A stretch of 64,000 bases of DNA from Verrucomicrobiaceae bacterium. GTDB taxonomy: Bacteria > Verrucomicrobiota > Verrucomicrobiia > Verrucomicrobiales > Verrucomicrobiaceae. The notes under the pieces are model-generated. The model saw only the letters and a list, made by a program, of their open reading frames with translations, searched no databases and was not told where the DNA came from. The stretch is taken from positions 164,571 through 228,570 of the forward strand of contig JAIXYN010000053.1 of assembly GCA_027490195.1 (NCBI GenBank), read 5' to 3'. Within the stretch, counting starts at the first letter, position 1; each line of letters starts with the position of its first letter. Below, in pieces: positions 26,780-35,086 of the stretch. The position numbers were made by a program, and so were the translations under genes.

Positions 26780-28138
26780 TCAGCTGACTTCCAGCTTGCC
26801 GGTGCTGTCTCCTACCTTTTCCGCAGGCACGCCAAGGCGGTCCAGCAGGGAGAGATAGAGGTTCGTCATCGGTGTTTCAGCCGACAGCACCATGCGCCTA
26901 CCCGGTGTCAGAGTGCCGCCAGCACGCCCTGCCAGCAGGATTGGCAGATTGTCGTGATTATGGCGATTGCCATCGCCGATGCCGCCGCCGAACACAATCA
27001 TTGAGTTGTCCAGCAGAGTGCTGTCTCCTTCCTTCACCGACTTCATCTTGTCGAGGAAGTAGCCGAACTGACGCAGGTAGAACTGGTCGATCTTCGCAAT
27101 CTTGGCCAGTTTCTGCGGATCGCTCTGATGATGTGACAAAGAATGATGCGCGTCCGGCACGCCGAGTTCAGGGAAGCTGCGATTGCTGCCGTCATGCGCC
27201 AGCATGAAGGTCGAAAGGCGCGTCGTGTCGGTCTGAAACGCCAGCACCATCAGGTCAAACATGGTGCGGATGTGCTCCTCGTAGGAATCCGGGATGCCTT
27301 CCGGGATTTTTATATCCGGCATCTGCGCGGAAAATTTCTCCGCACGCTCGATGCGGAGCTCAATATCCCGCACGGCAGAAAAATATTCGTCGAGCTTGCG
27401 GCGGTCTCCCGCATTCACCTTGCCCTGCAGGCTTTTTGCTTCGTCCAGCACCGTGTCGAGAATGCTTTTCTGCATCCGCTTGGCACGTGCTGCCTCTGGC
27501 CCTTTGCCCGCTGTGGCACCTAGGCCAAACATGCGCTCAAACACCAGGCGTGGGTCCATTTCAGGAGCCATCGGCATGGTCTCGTTTTTCCATGCCAGAT
27601 TAAACTGGTAGGCACAGGAGTAGCCGGAATCACACTTGCCCGAACTGCGCTGCCCGTCCGTGCTCAGTTCCAGTGAAGGAAGCCGTGTGAGATGGCCGAT
27701 CTTTTGCGCCGCGATCTGATCCACCGAGATGCCGAGATGAATGTCTGCACCCGCCGTTTTCTTCGGCATGCAGCCGGTGAGAAAGGTGGCTGTCGCGCGC
27801 GCATGGTCGCCGCCGCCATTGCCATGGCTGCGAGCGAAATCTTGCATCAGCCCCGAAACCACCATGAAATCATTGCGATGCTGTTCGATCTGCTTCAGCG
27901 AAGGCGAAAGCTGATAGCCCGCCCCTTCTCCCGTGGGCATCCATTGTTCCACATTCACCCCATTGGGAATGTACATCCATGCGGCACGAATGGGCTTGGT
28001 CGGCGGCTTGGTTGCAGCAAAGGCACGCGCTCCGAATGATTCCAGCAAGGGCAATGAAATCACCGAACCCAGCCCCCGCAAAACCTGGCGGCGGCTGAGC
28101 GAATGGGCGGCGAGGGAGGTTTCGCGAAACTCGTTCAT
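26780..28138 (-). CDS. DUF1552 family Tat-exported protein
   Basis: The 452-residue protein has a twin-arginine signal (LSRRQVLRGLG, Arg16-Arg17, hydrophobic stretch to about 41) and the DUF1552 family body: IPNGVNVEQWMPTGEG (about 57-72), SHGNGGGDHARATATFLTG (about 104-122), and a late block MVFGGGIGDGNRHNHDNLPILLAG-like, whose DGNRHNHDNLP part is visible. DUF1552 proteins occur in Planctomycetes and Verrucomicrobia beside DUF1549/1588/1592 genes and are thought to be exported with a bound metal or cofactor, but the function is unknown. Here the partner is not adjacent. It is convergent with the 24636 gene (23 bp between stops) and divergent from the azurin-like gene. Confidence 0.92.
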   Translation of the reverse strand: MNEFRETSLAAHSLSRRQVLRGLGSVISLPLLESFGARAFAATKPPTKPIRAAWMYIPNGVNVEQWMPTGEGAGYQLSPSLKQIEQHRNDFMVVSGLMQDFARSHGNGGGDHARATATFLTGCMPKKTAGADIHLGISVDQIAAQKIGHLTRLPSLELSTDGQRSSGKCDSGYSCAYQFNLAWKNETMPMAPEMDPRLVFERMFGLGATAGKGPEAARAKRMQKSILDTVLDEAKSLQGKVNAGDRRKLDEYFSAVRDIELRIERAEKFSAQMPDIKIPEGIPDSYEEHIRTMFDLMVLAFQTDTTRLSTFMLAHDGSNRSFPELGVPDAHHSLSHHQSDPQKLAKIAKIDQFYLRQFGYFLDKMKSVKEGDSTLLDNSMIVFGGGIGDGNRHNHDNLPILLAGRAGGTLTPGRRMVLSAETPMTNLYLSLLDRLGVPAEKVGDSTGKLEVS

Positions 28139-28285
28139 GTATGTAGATTGTGATTACGCCAGAAGGGGCAAGAAACTTTCGTGCCTGAATGTAGCATTCC
28201 ATACGTAACTGCCACGAAAGTAGTTGAAATTCCGGGACGACACGGCCCGATTAATCTCTCCCCCCTCAATACACCCCCAAAAAAC

Positions 28286-28753
28286 ATGAAGCACACCCGC
28301 CTCCTAGTGATTTCCATTGCAGCCTTCGCACTCTCCGGCCTTGCCCAGGATGCCAGTGTCGCGACCATCGAACTCAAGCCAGACGCCAAAAATCCGCTGG
28401 GATATGACAAAACCGAGCTCAGCGTCACCGCAGGACAGAAGGTGAAGCTCACGCTCAACAACACCGGCAGCATCGCCCCGCAGCCGCACAATTTCCTGCT
28501 GCTCAAACCTGGTAAGCTTGATGCCGTCGGCGCCCTGGCAAACGCCATGCTGGCTGACCCCCAAGGCATGACTAAGAGCTACATTCCCGAAGCGGCCAAG
28601 CCTGACATCATTGCCAACACCAAGCTCGTGCCGATCAATCAGAGCGAAACCATCGAATTCACCGCTCCAGCAGAAGCCGGCGACTATCCCTACATGTGCA
28701 CTTTTCCAGGCCACTGGATTCTGATGCGCGGAGTGATGCACGTCGCCAAGTAA
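28286..28753 (+). CDS. Azurin/plastocyanin-like type 1 copper protein
   Basis: The ATG at 28286 opens a signal peptide (MKHTRLLVISIAAFALSGLA). The 155-residue protein is a cupredoxin with all four azurin ligands in azurin spacing: His68 (QPHNF), Cys138 (YMCTFPGH), His143 and Met147. Cys-5-His-4-Met matches azurin exactly. It should be a periplasmic single-electron carrier. Its stop lies 26 bp before the next secreted gene, and the shared promoter region (28139-28285) lies between it and the divergent DUF1552 gene. Whether it serves the DUF1549/1552-type cytochrome proteins in this window is speculation. Confidence 0.92.
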   Translation: MKHTRLLVISIAAFALSGLAQDASVATIELKPDAKNPLGYDKTELSVTAGQKVKLTLNNTGSIAPQPHNFLLLKPGKLDAVGALANAMLADPQGMTKSYIPEAAKPDIIANTKLVPINQSETIEFTAPAEAGDYPYMCTFPGHWILMRGVMHVAK

Positions 28754-28778
28754 TTTAGCCTCAACACTACACACATCC

Positions 28779-29306
28779 ATGAAATACCTCCTCATCCCCA
28801 CGTTCATCGCCCTGCTCTCTCTCACTTCCGTCGCTCGTGGCGATGAGGGCAAGCTCGAAGTCAACGGGCTCACTTTCAAGTTCGCCACGCCTTGGGCTGA
28901 AATCCAAAGCACCGGCATGTTCCGGGCCGGAACGCTGGCCGCCAAAGTGGAAGGTGCCGAGAAGCCTGTGGAAGCCGTGTTTTACAGCTTCCCCGGCCCT
29001 GGGGGTGGTGGTGACACTGAAGCCAACGTCAAACGCTGGCTGGGCCAGTTCCAGGGCACTCCTGAATCCAAACGTGAGGAGCTTGATGCCGGAGGCAAAA
29101 AGATCACCCTGGTGACAGCCACCGGCACCTACAACGACGGCCCACCCATGGGAGCCAAAACACCGCGTGAGAATTACAGCCTCATCGCAGCCATTGTTCC
29201 AGCCGGAGAGTCGAACATCTTTGTGAAACTCACGGGACCCAAGGATGCCATCGCCAAGCTGGCGGAAGATTTCAAAAAAATCGTTCTCAGCCCGTTTGCC
29301 AAGTAA
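28779..29306 (+). CDS. Small secreted protein, unknown function
   Basis: The 175-residue protein has a signal peptide (MKYLLIPTFIALLSLTSVARG) and a compact beta-rich mature part: LTFKFATPWAEIQSTGMFRAG, then a Gly-rich loop PGPGGGGD, and KITLVTATGTYNDG. It has no metal or heme motif. It follows the azurin gene by 25 bp and ends in its own terminator, so the two form a short transcript. It may be a partner or chaperone of the cupredoxin. Confidence 0.75.
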   Translation: MKYLLIPTFIALLSLTSVARGDEGKLEVNGLTFKFATPWAEIQSTGMFRAGTLAAKVEGAEKPVEAVFYSFPGPGGGGDTEANVKRWLGQFQGTPESKREELDAGGKKITLVTATGTYNDGPPMGAKTPRENYSLIAAIVPAGESNIFVKLTGPKDAIAKLAEDFKKIVLSPFAK

Positions 29307-29338
29307 GCGGAGCTTGAAATAACAGGTGCATTTTTCGA

Positions 29339-29367
29339 AGCGGGTGGCCCTCCACCCGCTTTTTTTT
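29339..29367 (+). terminator. Intrinsic terminator of the azurin transcript
   Basis: A perfect 9-bp stem AGCGGGTGG/CCACCCGCT with a 4-nt loop, followed by a run of eight T on the plus strand, 32 bp after the stop at 29306. Confidence 0.92.
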
Positions 29368-29443
29368 GCCCATCAGCCAGAGTCGATGGTGGAGTGCCCG
29401 GTTGTTTTTTGACACAAGGCGCTCAAAAAAACAAAAGTAAAGT

Positions 29444-29460
29444 TGGCACGCCCATTGCTA
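29444..29460 (+). promoter_or_regulatory. Sigma-54 promoter of the ammonium transporter gene
   Basis: The element TGGCACG-N4-TTGCT at 29444-29459 matches the -24/-12 sigma-54 consensus in every conserved position, with correct GG-to-GC spacing. It ends 37 bp before the amt start codon. Sigma-54 control of ammonium transporters by NtrC is established; an enhancer was not searched for rigorously. Confidence 0.88.
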
Positions 29461-29496
29461 GAACCTGAATCGGAGTTAAATTCCACCCACTGACTT

Positions 29497-31119
29497 ATGC
29501 TGAAACTCAACCACACTCGAACCTGGCGCAGCATGGCAATTGCTGCGGTAGTCGCCCTCACCACACTCGCAATCAACCCCGGCGACGCCCGAGGTCAGAC
29601 TGCTGCACCGGCACCCGCTGCCGCCCCCGCCCCGGCTGCCCCTCCTGCGGCAGCTCCCGCCCCGGCCCCAGAAGCTGCTCCAGCTGCACCCGCTGCAGCT
29701 GCGCCTACTCTTGAGGACGTCACGAAGGATGTGGCTGACATCAAGCAATACTTCAATAACATGGCTCCTGCAGGATCGCTGACGGGACTTCCCGGCCCCG
29801 GTCACAATGCTTTCATGATGATCTGTGCAGCCTTGGTGCTCTTCATGACGCTCCCCGGTCTCGCCCTGTTCTACGGTGGCCTGGTTCGTTCCAAGAACGT
29901 TCTATCCGTCCTCGCCCAGTGCCTCGGCTGCGCTGGCTTGGTCACCATCCTGTGGTACTTTGTGGGTTATTCACTCGTCTTTGGCGAACATTTGGCACCT
30001 GAAGGTGCACCGAAAGACTGGGCCGCTCCTGCTTGGGCACCCTACCTCGGCTCCTTCAAGTATTTCTTCCTCCAAGGCGTCGATTTCAAGCCGAACACCA
30101 ACTACGCCGGTTGGCCGAGCCAGTCTGTGTTCTGCATGTATCAGCTCATGTTCGCCATCATCACCCCCGGCCTCATCGTGGGTGCCATCGCCGAACGCAT
30201 GAAGTTCTCTGCCATCATGCTCTTCATCACCCTCTGGATGCTCGTCGTTTACTTCCCTCTCGCCCACATGGTCTGGGGTTTCGACGGCCTCATGAACGGC
30301 GTCTGGAACACCGGTTCAGGTGTTCCTGCCATCGACTTCGCTGGTGGCACCGTCGTTCACATGTCCTCCGGTTGGTCCGCTCTGGTGCTCTGCATCCTGC
30401 TGGGCAAACGCGCTGGCTTCGGCAAAGAAAAGATGGCTCCTCACAGCATGGTGCTAGTCATGGTGGGTACGGGAATGCTCTGGGTTGGTTGGTATGGGTT
30501 CAACGCCGGCTCCGCCCTGGCCGCTGACGGTATCGCCGCCAACGCCTTCATGACCACCACGCTTGCCGCCGCTACCGCCAGCTTCGTCTGGGCCGTTGTG
30601 GAAAAAATCCACAAAGGCAAGCCCTCCGTCCTCGGCTTCTGCTCCGGCGCTGTCGCTGGTCTGGTCGTCATCACCCCGGCGGCAGGCTTTGTGAATGCTA
30701 AGGCCGCCATGATCATCGGTGTCCTCGCCGGTGTCATTCCTTACCTCGGCGTCATGGTTCTGAAGCCTCTGCTCAAATATGACGATGCGCTCGACACCTT
30801 CGGCGTCCACGGCATCGGCGGCACCCTCGGAGCCATCGTTACCGGCGTCTTCGCCAACAACACCATCAACGGCAACCTCACCGAGGTGAACGTCTATGTG
30901 AACAAGGATCTCGCCAAAGCGATTGTTGATGCCGGTGGTCAGGGTGGCATTTTGATTAATCAGCTCAAAGCCTGCGGCATCACCATCGTGCTCTCGGTTG
31001 TCGCCACAGTCTTGATCACCTTTGTTGTCAAAATCCTGGTCGGCCTTCGTCCAACTCCAGAAGAAGAGGCTATCGGTCTCGACCTCTCCGATCACGGCGA
31101 AGCAGGTTACGAACACTAA
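29497..31119 (+). CDS. amt: Ammonium transporter (Amt) with Ala/Pro-rich N-terminal segment
   Basis: The 540-residue protein opens with a signal peptide (residues ~12-28), an Ala/Pro-rich spacer (about 35-75) and an acidic coiled segment. The 11-TM Amt core follows from about residue 105: LVLFMTLPGLALFYGGLVRSK, then VWGFDGLMNGVW and DFAGGTVVHMSSGWSALVLC. The pore histidines are in VHMSSG and VHGIGGTLGA. Amt proteins move ammonium across the inner membrane under PII (GlnK) control. The gene sits behind the sigma-54 promoter at 29444 and is followed by a strong terminator, so it is a monocistronic unit. GlnK is not adjacent, unlike many bacteria. The long Ala/Pro segment is unusual for the family. 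Confidence 0.93.
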   Translation: MLKLNHTRTWRSMAIAAVVALTTLAINPGDARGQTAAPAPAAAPAPAAPPAAAPAPAPEAAPAAPAAAAPTLEDVTKDVADIKQYFNNMAPAGSLTGLPGPGHNAFMMICAALVLFMTLPGLALFYGGLVRSKNVLSVLAQCLGCAGLVTILWYFVGYSLVFGEHLAPEGAPKDWAAPAWAPYLGSFKYFFLQGVDFKPNTNYAGWPSQSVFCMYQLMFAIITPGLIVGAIAERMKFSAIMLFITLWMLVVYFPLAHMVWGFDGLMNGVWNTGSGVPAIDFAGGTVVHMSSGWSALVLCILLGKRAGFGKEKMAPHSMVLVMVGTGMLWVGWYGFNAGSALAADGIAANAFMTTTLAAATASFVWAVVEKIHKGKPSVLGFCSGAVAGLVVITPAAGFVNAKAAMIIGVLAGVIPYLGVMVLKPLLKYDDALDTFGVHGIGGTLGAIVTGVFANNTINGNLTEVNVYVNKDLAKAIVDAGGQGGILINQLKACGITIVLSVVATVLITFVVKILVGLRPTPEEEAIGLDLSDHGEAGYEH

Positions 31120-31150
31120 TTATTGCAGGACGAGTTCCTGTTAAACCCCA

Positions 31151-31181
31151 AACCGGGCTGAGCAATCAGCCCGGTTTTTTT
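31151..31181 (+). terminator. Intrinsic terminator of the amt transcript
   Basis: An 11-bp stem AACCGGGCTGA/TCAGCCCGGTT with a 4-nt loop, followed by seven T on the plus strand, 31 bp past the amt stop. Confidence 0.92.
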
Positions 31182-31252
31182 ATGCCCTTTTCTCCACATC
31201 GTCGAAGTCTCTGATCCAAAGCCCCCCAAGCGCCAGCAGCAACTGCCTACCC

Positions 31253-32623
31253 TCACCAGAACAGCAGCATCGCCACGCACATGATCCCGTTGTTCAGCGC
31301 GTGGGCTGTCATCGGCGCGATCAAGCTCTGCCGCCACATGCGCAGAAGTGAAAAGGAGGACGCCAGCACCATGATCGCCGGAACACCAGCCCAGCTCTGT
31401 GGATGAATCACGGCGAACACAAACGCGCCCAGCACCGCCCCCAACAGCCAGCGCAGCCATGCGGACAATCCGGGAAACAGTATGCCACGGAACATGATTT
31501 CCTCAGATATCGGCGCCCATACCACCGCCAGCAGGATCGCGCCGAATTTCGCCCAGCCATTGCCTGCAAAAACCTCCACAATCGGATGCGATGGAAACTC
31601 CCCCGTGAGTTTCATGATCCATGACGCCGCAATCATCCCCACCACCAGCAGCGGCAGTGATGCCAGCCAGCCCATTACACCCGCAACCATCTCCCGCCAC
31701 AGTCCCTTTCCAAGATGCAAGCCCAGCACCGCCCGCCAATGCGTCCGCTGCATGCTGCGGACCAGCGGCCACGTCATGCCGGTGAACAAAGCGATCAGGG
31801 CAGGCCCGTAGGCTGCCCAGCCCGGCAAAGGCACTGACAGCACACGCAGCAGCCAAGGTGGAAACACAAACAGCACCAGAAAAATCGCAAAACCCTCCAG
31901 CAGCACACCGCCCTCCACACGGCTGCACCGTGCCAAGGTCAGGCATATTTTCCCGCTGCGCCAGCGTGCAAGGCCAAAAATCAACACCCCCAGTCCACCT
32001 GCCGCCATGCACATTCCCAGCAGGCTGAAGCCAATCAACGCCACCGCCGTTTTCATACCTTGCTGGGCCACGGCCCGCTTTGCCGCAGCATCCCCTGTCT
32101 GCGCGCGGGCCAGTTCAGCGATCCAGCCATGCCGCAGCCGGAATTTTGTCCAGGCCTCGTGCTGCACCTCTCCGTTCGTCGCTTTCATGCGCTCCAGCGT
32201 TGCCACATCCGCCTGCAAATCCGCATCCTTCGCTGCCAGCGCTTCAAACTTCTCCTTCGCAGGCCAGACATGGGTCACACAGCCTTCCACGATCAAGACG
32301 CGCAGCTCGTCTGCCTTTCCGCGGGAAACCTTCACCACATTCTCCATCAGCTTCTCGTCAAAATTTGACTGCCATTCCCCCAGGGCATTGCCTCCCCCCA
32401 TCAGTCCCTGCACCCCCACGACGTAACGCGCCATCAACTCCAACATGCGGTTCGGATGCACTTCGGCTCCGCCGCTCGACCTGTTCTCTGACTGCTTCCG
32501 CACCACAAACACCACGCAAACAACGATCACGCACACTGCCAGCACAGCTCCCAGCCGCGAAAAACGTGGGGACATGACAGGCTTCAATGCTGGCAGCGGC
32601 GGTGGTACTGGGGAGTCATTCAT
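31253..32623 (-). CDS. CPBP-family intramembrane metalloprotease-like protein
   Basis: The 456-residue polytopic protein has the CPBP/CAAX-prenyl-protease motifs in its C-terminal third: EEIMFRG (motif 1, EExxxR, near residue 373), FVFAVIH (motif 2, FxxxH) and HALNNG (motif 3, HxxxN). These residues form the intramembrane active site. The N-terminal half has an early TM helix (about 25-45) and a soluble segment (about 60-170, LMARYVVGVQGLMGGGNALG). Substrate unknown. The gene is divergent from the CE15-like gene (81 bp between starts) and its stop is 134 bp past the amt stop in the opposite direction. Confidence 0.85.
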   Translation of the reverse strand: MNDSPVPPPLPALKPVMSPRFSRLGAVLAVCVIVVCVVFVVRKQSENRSSGGAEVHPNRMLELMARYVVGVQGLMGGGNALGEWQSNFDEKLMENVVKVSRGKADELRVLIVEGCVTHVWPAKEKFEALAAKDADLQADVATLERMKATNGEVQHEAWTKFRLRHGWIAELARAQTGDAAAKRAVAQQGMKTAVALIGFSLLGMCMAAGGLGVLIFGLARWRSGKICLTLARCSRVEGGVLLEGFAIFLVLFVFPPWLLRVLSVPLPGWAAYGPALIALFTGMTWPLVRSMQRTHWRAVLGLHLGKGLWREMVAGVMGWLASLPLLVVGMIAASWIMKLTGEFPSHPIVEVFAGNGWAKFGAILLAVVWAPISEEIMFRGILFPGLSAWLRWLLGAVLGAFVFAVIHPQSWAGVPAIMVLASSFSLLRMWRQSLIAPMTAHALNNGIMCVAMLLFW

Positions 32624-32704
32624 AATGGCCGCCGATCAAACATCGCCTGATCAGCAAAGGCACGAACAATTCGGTTCTCCCGCCTCGTTCAGTCTTCTCC
32701 AACC

Positions 32705-33955
32705 ATGCGTACCTCCCTCTTTCTCCTGCTCACCGCCTCCGCTCTGGCTCAAACCCCGCGCCCGGGGGTGAACTACGACGAAGCCAAGGTCGGCAACGAT
32801 CCGCTGCCCGATTTGAAGCTTACGACTGCTGATGACTGGACTCAAAAGCGCCGGCCCGAGATCCTCAAACTCTTCGAGGACCAAGTCTATGGCAAAACAC
32901 CCGCCGATATCGGCACCCCAAAGTTTGAAGTCACTGCGACAAAATCGGACGCACTTGGCGGCCTGGCCACACGGAAATTCATCCACATCTCACTGCCCAA
33001 TCACCCTGCATGGCCTGGCATGGACGTGATGCTCTACACGCCCAATGCCGCCAAGGCTGCGCCGTGCTTCGTCGGACTCAGCTTCGGCGGCAACCATGCA
33101 GTCAGCACCGAGGCCGACGTACCGCTCAGCACCCGCTGGATGCGCGAGAGCAAGGAGAAGAACATCATTGATCATCGCGCCACGGAAGCCACCCGTGGCA
33201 CCGAAAGCAGCCGATGGCCGCTTGAAATGATCCTCAAACGCGGTTTCGCCGTCGCCACCGCCTATTACGGCGACATCGAACCCGACCATGCCGACGGCTG
33301 GAAGGAAGGCCTCCGTGCCGCCGTCAGCAAGGAAGGAGCGAACACGGTCAGGAAAGCTGGTGAATGGGGTGCCATCGGCGCATGGTCATGGGGGCTCAGC
33401 CGCATCGCCGACTACCTTCAAACGGATGCGCAGATCGACGGCAGCCACCTCGCCGTCATCGGCCACTCACGTCTGGGAAAAACATCCCTCTGGGCTGGTG
33501 TGCAGGACAGGCGTTTCGGCATCGTCATCTCCAATGACTCCGGTGAAGGCGGTGCCGCCCTCATGCGGCGCGACTTCGGCGAAACCACCGCCATCATCAC
33601 CAAGGCCTTCCCGCACTGGTTCACCCCGAATTACGCAGACTATGCCGGCAAAGCCGCCGCCTGCCCCGTGGATATGCACATGCTCATCGGCCTCGCGGCT
33701 CCACGCCCCATCTACATCGCTAGCGCCGCCGAAGACCACTGGGCCGATCAAAAAGGCGAGTTCCTCTCCGGCAAATTCGCCAGCCCTGTTTACGCCCTAT
33801 TCGGCAAACAGGGGGTCATCGTGGACGAACAACCTGCCATCGACACCCCTGTCGGTGATTTCATCGGCTACCATATCCGCACGGGCAAACACGACGTCAC
33901 CGATTTCGACTGGACCCAGTACATGAATTTTGCCGCACGGCATTGGTCAAAGTAA
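32705..33955 (+). CDS. Glucuronoyl esterase-like CE15 enzyme
   Basis: A short signal peptide (MRTSLFLLLTASALA) precedes a 416-residue alpha/beta hydrolase of the carbohydrate-esterase 15 type. Visible motifs are the nucleophile elbow GHSRLGK (Ser near 255), SNDSGEGGAAL shortly after, and a C-terminal TGKHDVTDFDW that supplies the catalytic His. An N-terminal block WTQKRRPEILKLFEDQVYG is typical of bacterial CE15 proteins. These enzymes cleave ester links between lignin alcohols and glucuronoxylan, which fits a plant-polymer degrader. No xylanase gene is adjacent; other secreted carbohydrate-active genes are at 40-45 kb. Confidence 0.85.
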   Translation: MRTSLFLLLTASALAQTPRPGVNYDEAKVGNDPLPDLKLTTADDWTQKRRPEILKLFEDQVYGKTPADIGTPKFEVTATKSDALGGLATRKFIHISLPNHPAWPGMDVMLYTPNAAKAAPCFVGLSFGGNHAVSTEADVPLSTRWMRESKEKNIIDHRATEATRGTESSRWPLEMILKRGFAVATAYYGDIEPDHADGWKEGLRAAVSKEGANTVRKAGEWGAIGAWSWGLSRIADYLQTDAQIDGSHLAVIGHSRLGKTSLWAGVQDRRFGIVISNDSGEGGAALMRRDFGETTAIITKAFPHWFTPNYADYAGKAAACPVDMHMLIGLAAPRPIYIASAAEDHWADQKGEFLSGKFASPVYALFGKQGVIVDEQPAIDTPVGDFIGYHIRTGKHDVTDFDWTQYMNFAARHWSK

Positions 33956-34027
33956 GAGGGCTCAATCACACATTGTCGCTTGCCGCATGCGAAAGCTCGT
34001 GTGTCTTGGGCATGTCATTCCCACGCC

Positions 34028-35053
34028 ATGCCCGCCAAAAAAGCGAAAACCAAACCCGCCGCCAAGAAGCCGTCCAAAAAACTCCGCAACGTGCCTTTTT
34101 GGATCGGCTTTGATCTCGGCGGCACGAAGATGATGGCCTCGGTGCTGGATGCGAACTACACCGTGCTCGGTTCCGCGCGCAAATCCACCAACGGCTCCGA
34201 TGGTGCCGCCAAGGGCCGCAACAAAATCGTCAAAGCCATTCACGAGGCGATCGAAGCAGCAGGCGTGGATCCCAAGGGCCTGCAGGGCATCGGCATCGGC
34301 TGCCCCGGTCTGGTGAATCCTGACAAAGGCATTCTCATTTTCGCACCCAACCTGGGCTGGACCAACATGGCACTGCGCAAGCTGCTGCAAACTCAGTTCA
34401 AATGCCCCGTCGCGGTGCTAAATGACGTCGATGCCGGAACCTACGGCGAGTACACGCTTGGCGCCGGTAAAGGCGCGCGTTCGCTGCTCGGCGTGTTTCC
34501 CGGTACGGGTGTCGGCGCGGGGTTTGTTTACAATGGCCAACTCGTCATGGGCCGCGCCATTTCCGCCATGGAACTGGGCAACCTGCTGCTGCCCGGCACG
34601 CACATCGGCAGCCCGGTGTTTGGCACAGTGACGCTCGAAGACCTCACCAGCCGTCTCGCGCTCGCCTCTCAGGCCGGACTGGCCTGCTATCGCGGCCAGC
34701 TTACCGATCTCGATAAAAAAACCCAGGGCGCTCTCCGCAACATCCGCAGCAAGGCGCTCGCCAACGCTTTCCGCAGCGGTGAAGACGCGGCCATGATCAT
34801 GTTTCGCAACTCCATCCGCTATCTCGGCATGGGCGTGGCCACAGTGGTCAACTTGCTGGCGCCTGACCGCATCACGCTCGGTGGCGGTTTGGTTGAAGAA
34901 TTGCCTGATCTCTACCTGAACCTGCTCAAGGAAGAGGTCGAGCACTACGCCATCCCGGAACTTGCCCGTGGGATCAAATACTCGCTCGCCAAGCTTGGCG
35001 GCCAAGCGGTGGCCGCCGGTGCGGTCGCATGGATGCGGAGCACCGGAAAATAA
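34028..35053 (+). CDS. ROK-family sugar kinase without the zinc motif
   Basis: The ATG at 34028 starts a Lys-rich leader (MPAKKAKTKPAAKK) and then the ROK fold. ATP-loop DLGGTK lies at 29-34, GIGCPGLV near 95, and NDVDAGTYGE near 139. The phosphate-binding GTGVGAGFVYNGQL is near 159, and GGGLVEELPDL is near the end. ROK kinases phosphorylate glucose, mannose or GlcNAc. The usual CGCGxxGCxE zinc cluster, expected after SAMELGNL, is absent, so this is a divergent branch. It lies 33 bp before the ppx-like gene on the same strand and may share its transcript. Confidence 0.82.
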   Translation: MPAKKAKTKPAAKKPSKKLRNVPFWIGFDLGGTKMMASVLDANYTVLGSARKSTNGSDGAAKGRNKIVKAIHEAIEAAGVDPKGLQGIGIGCPGLVNPDKGILIFAPNLGWTNMALRKLLQTQFKCPVAVLNDVDAGTYGEYTLGAGKGARSLLGVFPGTGVGAGFVYNGQLVMGRAISAMELGNLLLPGTHIGSPVFGTVTLEDLTSRLALASQAGLACYRGQLTDLDKKTQGALRNIRSKALANAFRSGEDAAMIMFRNSIRYLGMGVATVVNLLAPDRITLGGGLVEELPDLYLNLLKEEVEHYAIPELARGIKYSLAKLGGQAVAAGAVAWMRSTGK

Positions 35054-35086
35054 CCACTGAAGAATGCCTCATCACGTATCCAATCC

